50,240 bases of DNA, taken from contig NCFI01000003.1 of assembly GCA_002281095.1 (NCBI GenBank), positions 1-50,240 of the forward strand, read 5' to 3'. This document shows positions 24,120 to 32,086 of the stretch, one piece after another. Source of the DNA: Thiotrichales bacterium 35-46-9. GTDB lineage: Bacteria; Pseudomonadota; Gammaproteobacteria; Thiomicrospirales; Thiomicrospiraceae. The first letter of the stretch is position 1. Each line of letters starts with the position of its first letter. Made by a program: the position numbers and the translations under genes. The notes beneath the pieces were generated by a model. That model saw only the letters and a list, made by a program, of their open reading frames with translations, did no database searches and was not told where the DNA came from.

Positions 24120-24851
24120 TTACGCCTTAGGTTGATTGATGTAGAGCAAATCCCAAACGCCATGGCCTAAACGCTGACCGCGACGTTCAAACTTGGTTTC
24201 GGGGCGGTAGTTAGGCTTGATAGCATAATTTCCCTGCCCTGCACTGTTACTAAAGTCTGCAAAGGTATCCATCATTTCCAGCATCCACTCGGCATAGGGT
24301 TGCCAGTCGGTAGCGCTGTGAAAGACTCCTTCAGGCGAGAGTCGTGAATGAAGTAACTCTAGAAAAGGAACCTGTACAATGCGGCGTTTGTGATGTTTGG
24401 TTTTATGCCAAGGATCAGGGAAGAATAACAAGACACGTGCTAGGCTATGCTCAGGAATCATGTGCTTCAAGACTTCTACTGCGTCGTGGCTCATGACGCG
24501 AATGTTGGTTAGCCCGAGCTGCTGTACTTGATTGAGCAGGCTACCGACACCGGGACGATGCACTTCGATACCGATAAAGTTGATGTTCGGCATAGCAGCA
24601 GCCATATGCGTTAAACTATGTCCCATGCCAAAACCGATTTCGCACCAAACTGGGTTATCATTAGCAAATAGCTCGGTAAAGTTGAGCTGGTGATCGGCTT
24701 GGTAATTGATGCCAAATTTCGGTAAGAGTTCGTTGAGTGCTCTTTCTTGTGCGGGGGTGCATCTGCCCTCTCGGCGTACAAAACTTTTAATTTCGCGGCG
24801 GTACGGGGTATCGCTGTTTTGCGGTAGAGGAAGGCTCTGTGTCTCAGTCAT
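24120..24851 (-). CDS. trmB: tRNA (guanine-N7-)-methyltransferase
   Basis: It makes m7G46 in tRNA using SAM. At 243 residues it has normal length. WCEIGFGMGHSLTHMAA is motif I, FIGIEVHRPGVGSLL follows, and LLFFPDPWHKTKHHKRRIVQ is the family signature. ATDWQPYAEWMLEMM and PETKFERRGQRLGHGVWDL close the protein. The first about 50 residues form a variable extension before the core. The start codon overlaps the start of divergent mutY by 13 bases; a GGAA lies upstream on the minus strand. It is probably co-transcribed with cysM (6-base gap). Confidence 0.95.
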   Translation of the reverse strand: MTETQSLPLPQNSDTPYRREIKSFVRREGRCTPAQERALNELLPKFGINYQADHQLNFTELFANDNPVWCEIGFGMGHSLTHMAAAMPNINFIGIEVHRPGVGSLLNQVQQLGLTNIRVMSHDAVEVLKHMIPEHSLARVLLFFPDPWHKTKHHKRRIVQVPFLELLHSRLSPEGVFHSATDWQPYAEWMLEMMDTFADFSNSAGQGNYAIKPNYRPETKFERRGQRLGHGVWDLLYINQPKA

Positions 24852-25891
24852 GGGAAGAAGGTTCCTTTAGTGAACGGTTATTAGCGTGGTTCGATCATTA
24901 TGGTCGCCATGATTTGCCTTGGCAACACCCGGCGACACCTTATCGTGTGTGGGTGTCAGAGGTCATGCTACAACAAACGCAAGTGGCTACGGTGACTCCC
25001 TATTTCGAGCGTTTTATGGCGCAGTTTCCCAATGTTGATTCCTTGGCGAGTGCATCGGTCGATCAGGTCTTAGCCTTGTGGAGCGGACTGGGCTATTATG
25101 CCAGAGGGCGCAATTTGCATAAAGCGGCACAAGTTATTGTGCGCGACTTTATGGGTCAACTGCCAAATAACGCGGCAGCATTAATGAGCTTACCCGGTAT
25201 TGGTCAGTCAACAGCGCACGCCATTTTATCTTTGGCCTATCAACAACCCACCGCTATTTGCGATGGTAACGTGAAACGCGTTTTGGCGCGTTGGTTAGCC
25301 CTGCCCTTACCGATTGAATCTAAAGAAGCACAGCAGCGCTTATGGCAAGTGGCCGATGAGTTACAGAGTCGTGCGCGCCCAGGTGCTTATACGCAAGCGA
25401 TTATGGATTTAGGGGCTACCTTGTGTACACGCACAAAACCACGTTGTGAGCAGTGCCCCCTAGTACAGGATTGTGCTGCCAGAAAGAGTGATCAAACGGT
25501 TACCACTTGGCCACTACGCAAAGCTAAAGCCAGTAAATCGCTTCATTCAGTTAACCTATACTGTTATATGAGCACGGATGGAGCGATTTGGTTAGAGGCC
25601 CCGCAACAACAAACAGGTATTTGGGGTGGCTTGCACCAATTGCCTCAAGCTCCTTTATCACATTCGAAAGAATCGTTTACGCCATTAAGCCCGATTAAGC
25701 ATGTTTTCACGCATCAGGTATGGCAGATTACGCCCTACGTTACCGTCATGACGCAGAAAGCAGATGAGCAGCAGTTGTCTAACAATGGCTTATGGTATAA
25801 TCCTAATCAAATAAATCAATCAGTCGCTAGACCCGCTGTGGTAGATAAGTTGCTGAAATATTGGGCATTACATCAAGGAAGTTTATTATGA
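24839..25891 (+). CDS. mutY: Adenine DNA glycosylase MutY
   Basis: It removes adenine opposite 8-oxoguanine. It is 350 residues. The HhH-GPD domain contains [13 protein letters not shown] (catalytic Glu41), the [12 protein letters not shown] hairpin and the [12 protein letters not shown] segment (Asp142). The iron-sulfur cluster Cys196-x6-Cys203-x2-Cys206-x5-Cys212 is complete. A NUDIX-like 8-oxoG recognition domain forms the last about 120 residues. The GTG start is supported by AGAGGAAG at proper spacing; no ATG lies near it in frame. The stop overlaps the yggX start by 4 bases, the usual gammaproteobacterial mutY-yggX pairing. Confidence 0.95.
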   Translation: MSQSWEEGSFSERLLAWFDHYGRHDLPWQHPATPYRVWVSEVMLQQTQVATVTPYFERFMAQFPNVDSLASASVDQVLALWSGLGYYARGRNLHKAAQVIVRDFMGQLPNNAAALMSLPGIGQSTAHAILSLAYQQPTAICDGNVKRVLARWLALPLPIESKEAQQRLWQVADELQSRARPGAYTQAIMDLGATLCTRTKPRCEQCPLVQDCAARKSDQTVTTWPLRKAKASKSLHSVNLYCYMSTDGAIWLEAPQQQTGIWGGLHQLPQAPLSHSKESFTPLSPIKHVFTHQVWQITPYVTVMTQKADEQQLSNNGLWYNPNQINQSVARPAVVDKLLKYWALHQGSLL

Positions 25892-26157
25892 GTCGTCGCG
25901 TATTTTGTGCACGTTTGAAGCAAGAAGCAGATGGCCTGCCTTATCAACCTTATCCAGGTGAATTGGGCGAACGTATTTTCAACGAAATTTCGGCAGAAGC
26001 ATGGAAACAGTGGTTAGCGCAGCAAACGATTTTGATTAACGAATATCGTTTGTCCTCGATGGATCCTAAGGCTAAACTTTTTTTGCGCGAGCAAATGGAG
26101 GAGTTTTTGTTTGGGGATGCTAACCTTGCCATGCCAGAAGCCTATAAACCCAGTTAA
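25888..26157 (+). CDS. yggX: Fe(2+)-trafficking / oxidative damage protection protein YggX
   Basis: This is an 89-residue cytoplasmic protein starting [31 protein letters not shown], with the conserved Cys7 and the [25 protein letters not shown] tail. YggX protects iron-sulfur proteins from oxidative damage and is typically coupled to MutY, as here. The ATG at 25888 overlaps the mutY stop; AGGAAG precedes it. Confidence 0.95.
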   Translation: MSRRVFCARLKQEADGLPYQPYPGELGERIFNEISAEAWKQWLAQQTILINEYRLSSMDPKAKLFLREQMEEFLFGDANLAMPEAYKPS

Positions 26158-26163
26158 CAGAAC

Positions 26164-27402
26164 ATGATCATTAAACCGCAACAACAATTGCTGGACGTGT
26201 ATGTCGGTCGGCAACCCATTTTCAATCGTGAGATGCAACTTTATGCTTATGAGCTGCTCTTTCGTAATGGGGATGGCCAGAATGCTGCCTCGGTAACCGC
26301 TGAAGACTCTGCTACAGCTCAAGTCATCGTGAACGCATTTGCTGAAATCGGTTTGTCGAACTTAGTCGGACAACAAAAAGCGTTTCTCAATTTTACAGAA
26401 CAGTTTTTATTGGCGGAAAACAACAGTATTTTCCCAATAAACCAAGTGGTTATTGAATTGCTAGAAACGATTCAACCGACGCCGGCGGTGATTAGTGCGG
26501 TACGTGGGTTGCGCGAAAAAGGTTATACCATCGCTTTAGATGATTTCTTTTACAGTGATGAGTTTAAGCCGTTAATTGCTTTGGCGAATATTATTAAAAT
26601 TGATATTCTGGCCGTTGGTGTACGGCAACTTCCCCAACACGTGCAAGCCATTCGTGCAACCAATGCTTCGGTTCGTTTGCTAGCGGAAAAAGTGGAAACG
26701 CAGGCACAGTTTGAGTTATGCAGGGCTTTGGGAATGGATTATTTTCAAGGTTACTTTTTTGCTCGCCCGCAAATTGTGAAAGGACATGGGTTAGCCAACA
26801 ATAAGCTTGCCATTCTGAATCTTTTGGCCAGTGTCTATGATCCTGACATTGATATGGGAGAGTTGGCCGAAATTATTGGCCACGATGTCGGCTTAACCCA
26901 TAAATTATTAGCTTTTGTACGTAGCTATCCTGGCAATGAAACCATCCAAATTAACTCTATTAAAGACGCAGTGTTGCGTTTCGGGCTACAAAAATTACAA
27001 AGTTGGGTCAGTATTTTGGTATTGGCAGGTAAAGATGATAAAACACCAGAACTGTTCAAAACTGCATTGATTCGTGCTCGCTTCGTACAGTTATTGGCAG
27101 AACATGCCGCCTTGCCGCAACGAGAAAGCTTTTTTATGGTCGGATTGTTTTCTTGTTTAGATGCCTTGATGGACGCGGATATGCCCACTTTAATGGCCGC
27201 CATGCCCTTGCATGAGTCGATCAAGAACGCGTTGATCGAGAAAACAGGTGTTATGGGTGAAGCACTGAGTTGCGTTTTAGCGATTGAACAAGGAAAGATT
27301 GAGCAGACCAGCTTCATGCAGATGAATGCGGGAGAAATTTCGAGCTATTACATGCAAGCCATGTGGTGGACAACGATTACCTGTGCCAACTTAGTTAAAT
27401 AA
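26164..27402 (+). CDS. EAL-HDOD signalling protein (YuxH type)
   Basis: This is a 412-residue soluble protein. The N-terminal half is an EAL-like domain that begins VYVGRQPIFNREMQLYAYELLFR and is probably catalytically dead: the signature reads ELL and the metal-binding motif is DDFFY instead of DDFGSG. The C-terminal half is an HDOD domain (about 200-390) with LAEIIGHDVGLTHKLLAFV and INSIKDAVLRFGLQKLQSW. Such proteins bind rather than degrade c-di-GMP or act as scaffolds; the pathway served here is unknown. It follows yggX after a 6-base gap and could be co-transcribed. No strong ribosome binding site is visible. Confidence 0.88.
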   Translation: MIIKPQQQLLDVYVGRQPIFNREMQLYAYELLFRNGDGQNAASVTAEDSATAQVIVNAFAEIGLSNLVGQQKAFLNFTEQFLLAENNSIFPINQVVIELLETIQPTPAVISAVRGLREKGYTIALDDFFYSDEFKPLIALANIIKIDILAVGVRQLPQHVQAIRATNASVRLLAEKVETQAQFELCRALGMDYFQGYFFARPQIVKGHGLANNKLAILNLLASVYDPDIDMGELAEIIGHDVGLTHKLLAFVRSYPGNETIQINSIKDAVLRFGLQKLQSWVSILVLAGKDDKTPELFKTALIRARFVQLLAEHAALPQRESFFMVGLFSCLDALMDADMPTLMAAMPLHESIKNALIEKTGVMGEALSCVLAIEQGKIEQTSFMQMNAGEISSYYMQAMWWTTITCANLVK

Positions 27403-27528
27403 CAGCGCATCGCTTAAAACCTCGTTTCGCTTTATTTTTAGCCCACCCGTTAAGGTTTTTTAGAGGTCAGCAATGTTAAATTTACCATCTATTGTGGTTG
27501 TTTTAATGTAATTAACTAGATATGGTTG

Positions 27529-27557
27529 TTGCAAAATCAGTCGCTTAGCGTTAAAAT
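27529..27557 (+). promoter_or_regulatory. Promoter of rpmE2
   Basis: TTGCAA (27529-27534), a 17-base spacer and TAAAAT (27552-27557), about 38 bases before the L31 start codon. The remaining space back to the EAL-HDOD gene shows no clear Zur-like palindrome. Confidence 0.6.
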
Positions 27558-27595
27558 GTTCGTTTATTTCAGACACCAAATAACAGGATTTTGCC

Positions 27596-27835
27596 ATGAA
27601 AGAAGGCATTCACCCAAAATACAATCCAGTGGTTTTCCAAGACATTACTACTGGTGATATGTTTATTACGCGTTCTACGATGAACACTAAGCAAACCATT
27701 GATGTTGATGGTAAAACTTACGGTTTAGTGCGTTTAGAGGTTTCTAGTTCGTCTCATCCTTTCTACACAGGTCAACAAACCTTAGTGGATACTGAAGGTC
27801 GTATCGAGAAATTCCGCAACCGTTACAAGCGTTAA
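27596..27835 (+). CDS. rpmE2: 50S ribosomal protein L31, type B (zinc-independent)
   Basis: This is a 79-residue protein beginning [28 protein letters not shown], with the C-terminal [28 protein letters not shown] common to L31. It contains no Cys, so it is the C-minus, zinc-free form often induced under zinc limitation. It may be the only L31 or a backup paralogue; this cannot be told here. A strong terminator-like hairpin lies 35 bases downstream, inside the next gene. Confidence 0.95.
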   Translation: MKEGIHPKYNPVVFQDITTGDMFITRSTMNTKQTIDVDGKTYGLVRLEVSSSSHPFYTGQQTLVDTEGRIEKFRNRYKR

Positions 27836-27849
27836 TAGCGGAGCTCTGC

Positions 27850-28689
27850 GTGAGCCTATTGCGTCCTGTAAAAAGCCTAGCTCTTGTCGCTGGGCTTTTT
27901 GCTTTTTGGGCAAGCACGACGACTTGGAACTCGGCTTTTGCTAGTGATGATTGTACGCCACTCAAAATTGATCAGCGTGTGAAAATTGATGTGGTGTATG
28001 ATGGCAGTACCTTCTTCGTTGGTGATACGGTTGTTATGTTAACGGGGGTGCATGTTCCGATTGCGGCACGACATTTGCGCGCGCCACAACCCTTGGGTAA
28101 AGCGGTTGCGCAGGCCGTTGGTGAGCTGGTACGTCGAAGTAAAGGTCAGTTAAATCTCGAGTATGACCAGTTAAGCTCTCAAAATGGGCGTGTCTTGGCG
28201 CATGCCTATTTGGGTGACGGACGTAATTTGGCGCTAACTTTGTTAGAAAATGGCTTTGCTTTGGTCAACACTCAGTTACCGAATAGTTTGCATGCTCAAT
28301 GTTACCGTCAGGCAGAATCGCGTGCTAGGGCAGCAAAATTGGGGTTGTGGCAATTTCAGGATATGGGCGTCCCAGTGGTTGAATCAAAAGCACTAACAGG
28401 AGAGCGTCGAGGCTTTCAAATTGTTCGTGGTACCATTGTGAATGCGGAACAAAAGGCACGCTATTTTTCCTTGACCATGGATACGGTGAGTTTGCGAATT
28501 CCTAATGAATCGTTGAAATGGTTTGATGTTAAGGCTTTGCTGGCTTTGAAAGGGAAAACAGTTGAAATTCGAGATGAATTTACCTTTTATCGTAATCATA
28601 TGGTGGCTTCCCTAGAGCATCCAGGTCAAATTGATTTATTGGCCGATGCTTTTTACGACGGTCTTGCTAACGCTAAGTCAAAGCGCTAA
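27850..28689 (+). CDS. Secreted protein with degenerate staphylococcal-nuclease fold
   Basis: This is a 279-residue protein. The GTG start has GGAG 6 bases upstream and gives a good signal peptide with cleavage after AFA (residue 31). Residues about 40-165 resemble the SNase (thermonuclease) fold: VVYDGSTFFVGDTVVMLTGVHVP, then QNGRVLAHAYLGDGRNLALTLLENGFALV, then AESRARAAKLGLWQF. The catalytic Arg and Glu of the RLIGIDAPE-type segment are replaced (MLTGVHVPIAAR), so nuclease activity is doubtful; the third Arg (GRVLA) is kept. A C-terminal domain of about 110 residues is unassigned. A terminator-like hairpin is encoded in the signal peptide codons. Confidence 0.78.
   Translation: MSLLRPVKSLALVAGLFAFWASTTTWNSAFASDDCTPLKIDQRVKIDVVYDGSTFFVGDTVVMLTGVHVPIAARHLRAPQPLGKAVAQAVGELVRRSKGQLNLEYDQLSSQNGRVLAHAYLGDGRNLALTLLENGFALVNTQLPNSLHAQCYRQAESRARAAKLGLWQFQDMGVPVVESKALTGERRGFQIVRGTIVNAEQKARYFSLTMDTVSLRIPNESLKWFDVKALLALKGKTVEIRDEFTFYRNHMVASLEHPGQIDLLADAFYDGLANAKSKR
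27870..27900 (+). terminator. Intrinsic terminator for rpmE2, inside the signal-peptide codons of the next gene
   Basis: A 12-base stem (AAAAAGCCTAGC / GCTGGGCTTTTT, one T-G wobble) with a 7-base loop ends in five T, then GC and five more T. It lies from codon 7 to codon 17 of the SNase-like gene. Confidence 0.7.
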
Positions 28690-28703
28690 AATCGTGCCTT
28701 GTT

Positions 28704-28731
28704 TTGGGCTTTGCGTGTGTCTCGTTATAAT
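28704..28731 (+). promoter_or_regulatory. Promoter of hemE
   Basis: A perfect -10 TATAAT (28726-28731) with TTGGGC at -35 (28704-28709), spacer 16. The transcript would start near 28738, about 60 bases before the hemE ATG. Confidence 0.7.
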
Positions 28732-28752
28732 GTTGAACAGATAAAACCTTAA

Positions 28753-28771
28753 CTCGGTGCGTAGCACCGAG
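28753..28771 (+). promoter_or_regulatory. Leader hairpin of hemE
   Basis: Perfect 8-base stem CTCGGTGC / GCACCGAG with a 3-base loop GTA in the 5' leader, with no T tract, so it is not a terminator. It ends 28 bases before the start codon; it may stabilise or regulate the mRNA. Confidence 0.5.
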
Positions 28772-28799
28772 AATTTCGACCCTTGTGAGAAAATTAATT

Positions 28800-29873
28800 A
28801 TGTCAGCTGAATTGAAAAATGATCGTTTTTTACGCGCCCTCCTCCGTCAACCGGTCGATACCACACCTGTTTGGATGATGCGTCAAGCGGGTCGTTATTT
28901 ACCAGAATATCGTGCTACCAGAGCCAAAGCAGGCAGCTTTATGGCGTTATGCACCAATCCTGAGTTGGCTTGTGAAGTCACCATTCAGCCATTAGCCCGT
29001 TATGATTTAGATGCGGCCATTTTATTTTCCGACATTCTCACCATTCCTGATGCCATGGGCTTGGGTCTGAGTTTTGCCCAAGGTGAAGGTCCACAGTTTG
29101 CTCGTCCTATTACCTGTAAAGCTGATGTCGATAAGATTGGTGTGCCCGATCCCGAAACGGAACTCAAGTATGTCATGGATGCGGTGCGAACCATTCGTCG
29201 CGAATTAGCTGGTCGTGTACCTTTGATTGGTTTTTCGGGTTCTCCTTGGACTTTGGCGACCTATATGGTTGAAGGTGGCAGCAGCAAAACCTTCTCAAAA
29301 ATCAAAGCGATGATGTATAACGAGCCAGCTACTCTGCATGCGTTGCTAGACAAGTTGGCACAATCGGTTACCAGTTATTTGAATGCGCAAATTGCGGCAG
29401 GTGCGCAAGCCGTACAAATTTTTGATACTTGGGGCGGTGCTTTATCAACGCCTGCTTTCCGTGAGTTTTCATTACGCTATATGCAGCAAATCAGCGCTGG
29501 GCTGACTAAGGAAGCTGATGGTCGTCGTGTACCGCTGATTGTCTTTACTAAAGGCGGTGGACAATGGATTGAGGAGATTGCTGTCGGTGCCGACTGTGTC
29601 GGACTGGATTGGACAGTTGAGCTGGGTGATATCCGTGCACGTTTGGGCGATAAAGTGGCGCTACAAGGCAATATGGATCCTGGCTTACTCTATGCTCAAC
29701 CCGAGATTATTGATGCGGAAGTAGCGCGTATTCTTGCCAGCTTCGGTCAACATACGGCAAATTCAGGTCATGTGTTTAACCTAGGGCATGGTATTCATCC
29801 GGAAATCAATCCTGAACATGTTAAGGCCTATGTCGATGCCGTTCACAAGCACGGTTTCCAATACCATCAATGA
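28800..29873 (+). CDS. hemE: Uroporphyrinogen decarboxylase
   Basis: It converts uroporphyrinogen III to coproporphyrinogen III in heme synthesis. It is 357 residues from the ATG at 28800, which matches the family start ([34 protein letters not shown]). The GTG at 28785 would add five unconserved residues. Conserved active-site segments include [41 protein letters not shown] and [15 protein letters not shown]. It has its own promoter and leader hairpin, and is followed by a hairpin terminator. Confidence 0.97.
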   Translation: MSAELKNDRFLRALLRQPVDTTPVWMMRQAGRYLPEYRATRAKAGSFMALCTNPELACEVTIQPLARYDLDAAILFSDILTIPDAMGLGLSFAQGEGPQFARPITCKADVDKIGVPDPETELKYVMDAVRTIRRELAGRVPLIGFSGSPWTLATYMVEGGSSKTFSKIKAMMYNEPATLHALLDKLAQSVTSYLNAQIAAGAQAVQIFDTWGGALSTPAFREFSLRYMQQISAGLTKEADGRRVPLIVFTKGGGQWIEEIAVGADCVGLDWTVELGDIRARLGDKVALQGNMDPGLLYAQPEIIDAEVARILASFGQHTANSGHVFNLGHGIHPEINPEHVKAYVDAVHKHGFQYHQ

Positions 29874-29881
29874 AGGTATCT

Positions 29882-29908
29882 CTAAAAAGTGCTTTTTGCT
29901 CTTTTTAG
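29882..29908. terminator. Hairpin terminator after hemE
   Basis: Perfect 8-base arms CTAAAAAG / CTTTTTAG with an 11-base loop, 9 bases after the hemE stop. The right arm supplies a T-rich end; it could act in both directions. Confidence 0.6.
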
Positions 29909-29930
29909 TGACCTTCATGTTGTGTTTTAG

Positions 29931-30013
29931 CTGGTGGAAGGGTATTAATTCAGCAATTAAATGTGATTTATGTTTAACCCTTCCCCCAGAGCCCCCATCC
30001 CTTTAAATTTTTG
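29931..30013 (-). repeat. Dispersed palindromic repeat, copy A
   Basis: The core 29931-29989 is exactly 59 bp with ends CTGGTGGAAGGG and CCCTTCCCCCAG on the plus strand. The extended arm continues to an A/T-rich end before rsuA. The G-rich strand (minus) has runs of 3, 5, 5 and 3 G separated by 1-4 bases. Confidence 0.88.
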
Positions 30014-30024
30014 AAAAAAATTTC

Positions 30025-30726
30025 ATGACGTTATTACAAGCCATTCAAAGTCAAGGCGTCGGCAGTCGTAAGCAATGCTTGGCGCTCATTGAGCGTGGTC
30101 ATGCACTCATTGATGGTGAGGTGTGCCTTAAGCCGAAACAAGTAGTGTTGCCGGAGCAAGTCAGTTTTTATTACGATGATGAACTCTGTGTTTGGCAGGA
30201 TCGCATTGTCATTATGATGCATAAGCCATTGGGTTATGAATGCTCTGCCAAGCCGCAACATCATCCCAGCGTGTTAGATTTGTTGCCGAGTATTTACCGA
30301 GCGCGTGGTGTGCAACCTGTCGGTCGTTTGGATGTGGATACCAGTGGCTTATTACTACTTACCGATGATGGTCAGCTTATTCACCGTTTAACACATCCCA
30401 AACGTCACGTGCCGAAAACCTATCAAGTTACCACATGTGAGCCTTTGAATGAAACGCAAATAAACGCGCTGTGGCAAGAGATCGAGCTGAATGATGAGCC
30501 AAGGCCCGTTAAAGCGATTTCGGTGCAACAGACGGCTTCTAACGAGCTATTATTGGTTATTGATGAAGGACGCTATCACCAAGTCAGGCGTATGTTAGCG
30601 GCTGTGGGTAACAGTGTAGATAAGTTGTCACGTATTCAAATGGGCGCCCTGCCCTTACCCGATGATTTGCCGCCAGGTGCATGGCGCAGCATTGAAGAAG
30701 CGGATATTGGTATTGAATTGCGTTAG
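30025..30726 (+). CDS. rsuA: 16S rRNA pseudouridine synthase RsuA family
   Basis: This is a 233-residue protein. It has an N-terminal S4-like RNA-binding part (about 1-50, SRKQCLALIERGHALIDGE) and a catalytic domain with HKPLGYECS, GRLDVDTSGLLLLTDDG (catalytic Asp), and EGRYHQVRRMLAAVGN. RsuA makes pseudouridine 516 in 16S rRNA; the paralogues RluE and RluF are possible alternatives, but length and the S4 domain favour RsuA. No strong ribosome binding site is seen; repeat A ends 11 bases before the start. Confidence 0.88.
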   Translation: MTLLQAIQSQGVGSRKQCLALIERGHALIDGEVCLKPKQVVLPEQVSFYYDDELCVWQDRIVIMMHKPLGYECSAKPQHHPSVLDLLPSIYRARGVQPVGRLDVDTSGLLLLTDDGQLIHRLTHPKRHVPKTYQVTTCEPLNETQINALWQEIELNDEPRPVKAISVQQTASNELLLVIDEGRYHQVRRMLAAVGNSVDKLSRIQMGALPLPDDLPPGAWRSIEEADIGIELR

Positions 30727-30732
30727 TATCCG

Positions 30733-32016
30733 TTATTCGACGCGATTGCGTCCATTCCGCTTTGCCAAATAGAGTCGAGCATCTGCTTCACCAATATAGT
30801 GATTGACCACTTCTTTGGTGACAAAAGAAAGGTTACTGGGTTCAATGGTGGTGGTGCCAATACTCACCGTATAAGTCATCAATTGATCTTGTGGCGTGAG
30901 GATGCTCTGTTGTCGCACTTCAATAAGGATTTTTTGTGCGATCTGTTGTAAATCCTGCGCATTGGTGGACGGAACCAGCACCAAAAACTCTTCACCGCCA
31001 AAACGGAAAATAAAGTCAGATTTACGCAAAGTGCGCTTCAAAATATCGGTAAAGTTTTGAATGACCATATCGCCCGCTAAGTGACCATAGGTGTCGTTAA
31101 TGTGTTTGAAGTTATCCAAATCCAGCATCAGTAGTGCGCAGGTGCTTTCCGTTGCTTTGGCAATTTCAATTTGCGCACTCAGAATTTTATCGAGCAAATG
31201 GCGCGTGAGCACTCCAGTTAGTGGGTCTTTGTGATATTCCGTAATCATCATCATGTCATTCAAAATGGCGATCTCGGCGCCAATTTCAAGTGAGATGTAA
31301 TCTAAACGACCCATTAAATGAATGAGTTGTTTATGACTTACGCGGTCTGATTGGTGTTGAGTTAAAACGTCTTTACCCAGTTTATGCAATTTAATATGCA
31401 GGCGTTCGACCTCTTTAAAATGGCTGGTTGATTTAATCATGGGAATCACTTGCCCATGTAACCAGCGACCAAAAGTACAGCGATTATGATCCAATTCTAC
31501 GGGGGGATCGGGTTCTATGCCTTGCAATTGATTAATCAGTTGCAGCATCCATTGCAAATGATTTTGATAGTGTACCAGTAGGTTCTTTTCACTCAAATTC
31601 GCCAAATGCGACAGGCGAATATGGTTTTTGACCGCCAGTTTGCGCAGATAATGATGAAAATAGGCTACCGATACCTTTTTTTCGATACGGTCAAAACCTT
31701 GGTTCAGTGCGATGACTTCTTGGCAGTTTTGTCCATTAACCAGACTACCCAGCACACTACGAGCGAGTGCCATTAAATCACTGTGAATGAGTGGATAGCT
31801 AAAGTCGTTTAGCAAACAAGCTTGTACAAAGCTATCAGTTTGTTCATCTTCGTTATCAGGTGTGAGTTCGGAAAAGAGTTGCTGTAGCAAGGTTCGACGC
31901 AGTTCTTGTCCTTGCTGGTATTCTTGATTGGCTTGGCGTTCATCACCAAGCTCAGGATATAGCTCAACGAGCAGGGGTTGTATGACTGATTGAAAGTTTT
32001 GCCATGGAATCGTCAT
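30733..32016 (-). CDS. Diguanylate cyclase with zinc-sensing CZB domain (DgcZ-like)
   Basis: This is a 427-residue soluble protein. The N-terminal about 145 residues are helical and of unknown family. A CZB-like region follows (about 146-225): a His in YQNHLQWM, then LDHNRCTFGRWLHG with Cys180, and a further His in KLHKLG, the His3-Cys zinc set of chemoreceptor zinc-binding domains and of E. coli DgcZ. The C-terminal GGDEF domain has DPLTGVLTRH, MLDLDNFKHINDTYGH and FRFGGEEF, with the inhibitory RxxD (RKSD) five residues before it. It should be an active cyclase under product inhibition. The ATG at 32016 is preferred because GAGAAG lies just upstream. It converges on rsuA. Confidence 0.9.
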   Translation of the reverse strand: MTIPWQNFQSVIQPLLVELYPELGDERQANQEYQQGQELRRTLLQQLFSELTPDNEDEQTDSFVQACLLNDFSYPLIHSDLMALARSVLGSLVNGQNCQEVIALNQGFDRIEKKVSVAYFHHYLRKLAVKNHIRLSHLANLSEKNLLVHYQNHLQWMLQLINQLQGIEPDPPVELDHNRCTFGRWLHGQVIPMIKSTSHFKEVERLHIKLHKLGKDVLTQHQSDRVSHKQLIHLMGRLDYISLEIGAEIAILNDMMMITEYHKDPLTGVLTRHLLDKILSAQIEIAKATESTCALLMLDLDNFKHINDTYGHLAGDMVIQNFTDILKRTLRKSDFIFRFGGEEFLVLVPSTNAQDLQQIAQKILIEVRQQSILTPQDQLMTYTVSIGTTTIEPSNLSFVTKEVVNHYIGEADARLYLAKRNGRNRVE

Positions 32017-32049
32017 TGAACTTCTCACACTGAACTAGCTGAACGAGAT

Positions 32050-32076
32050 AAAGGGGGTTCTGATGTGATAACCCCC
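32050..32076 (-). terminator. Hairpin terminator after rho
   Basis: Stem GGGGGTT / AACCCCC with a 10-base loop, just past the rho stop on the minus strand, followed only by TTTAT, so it is a modest intrinsic terminator. Confidence 0.5.
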
Positions 32077-32086
32077 ATTGTCATAA

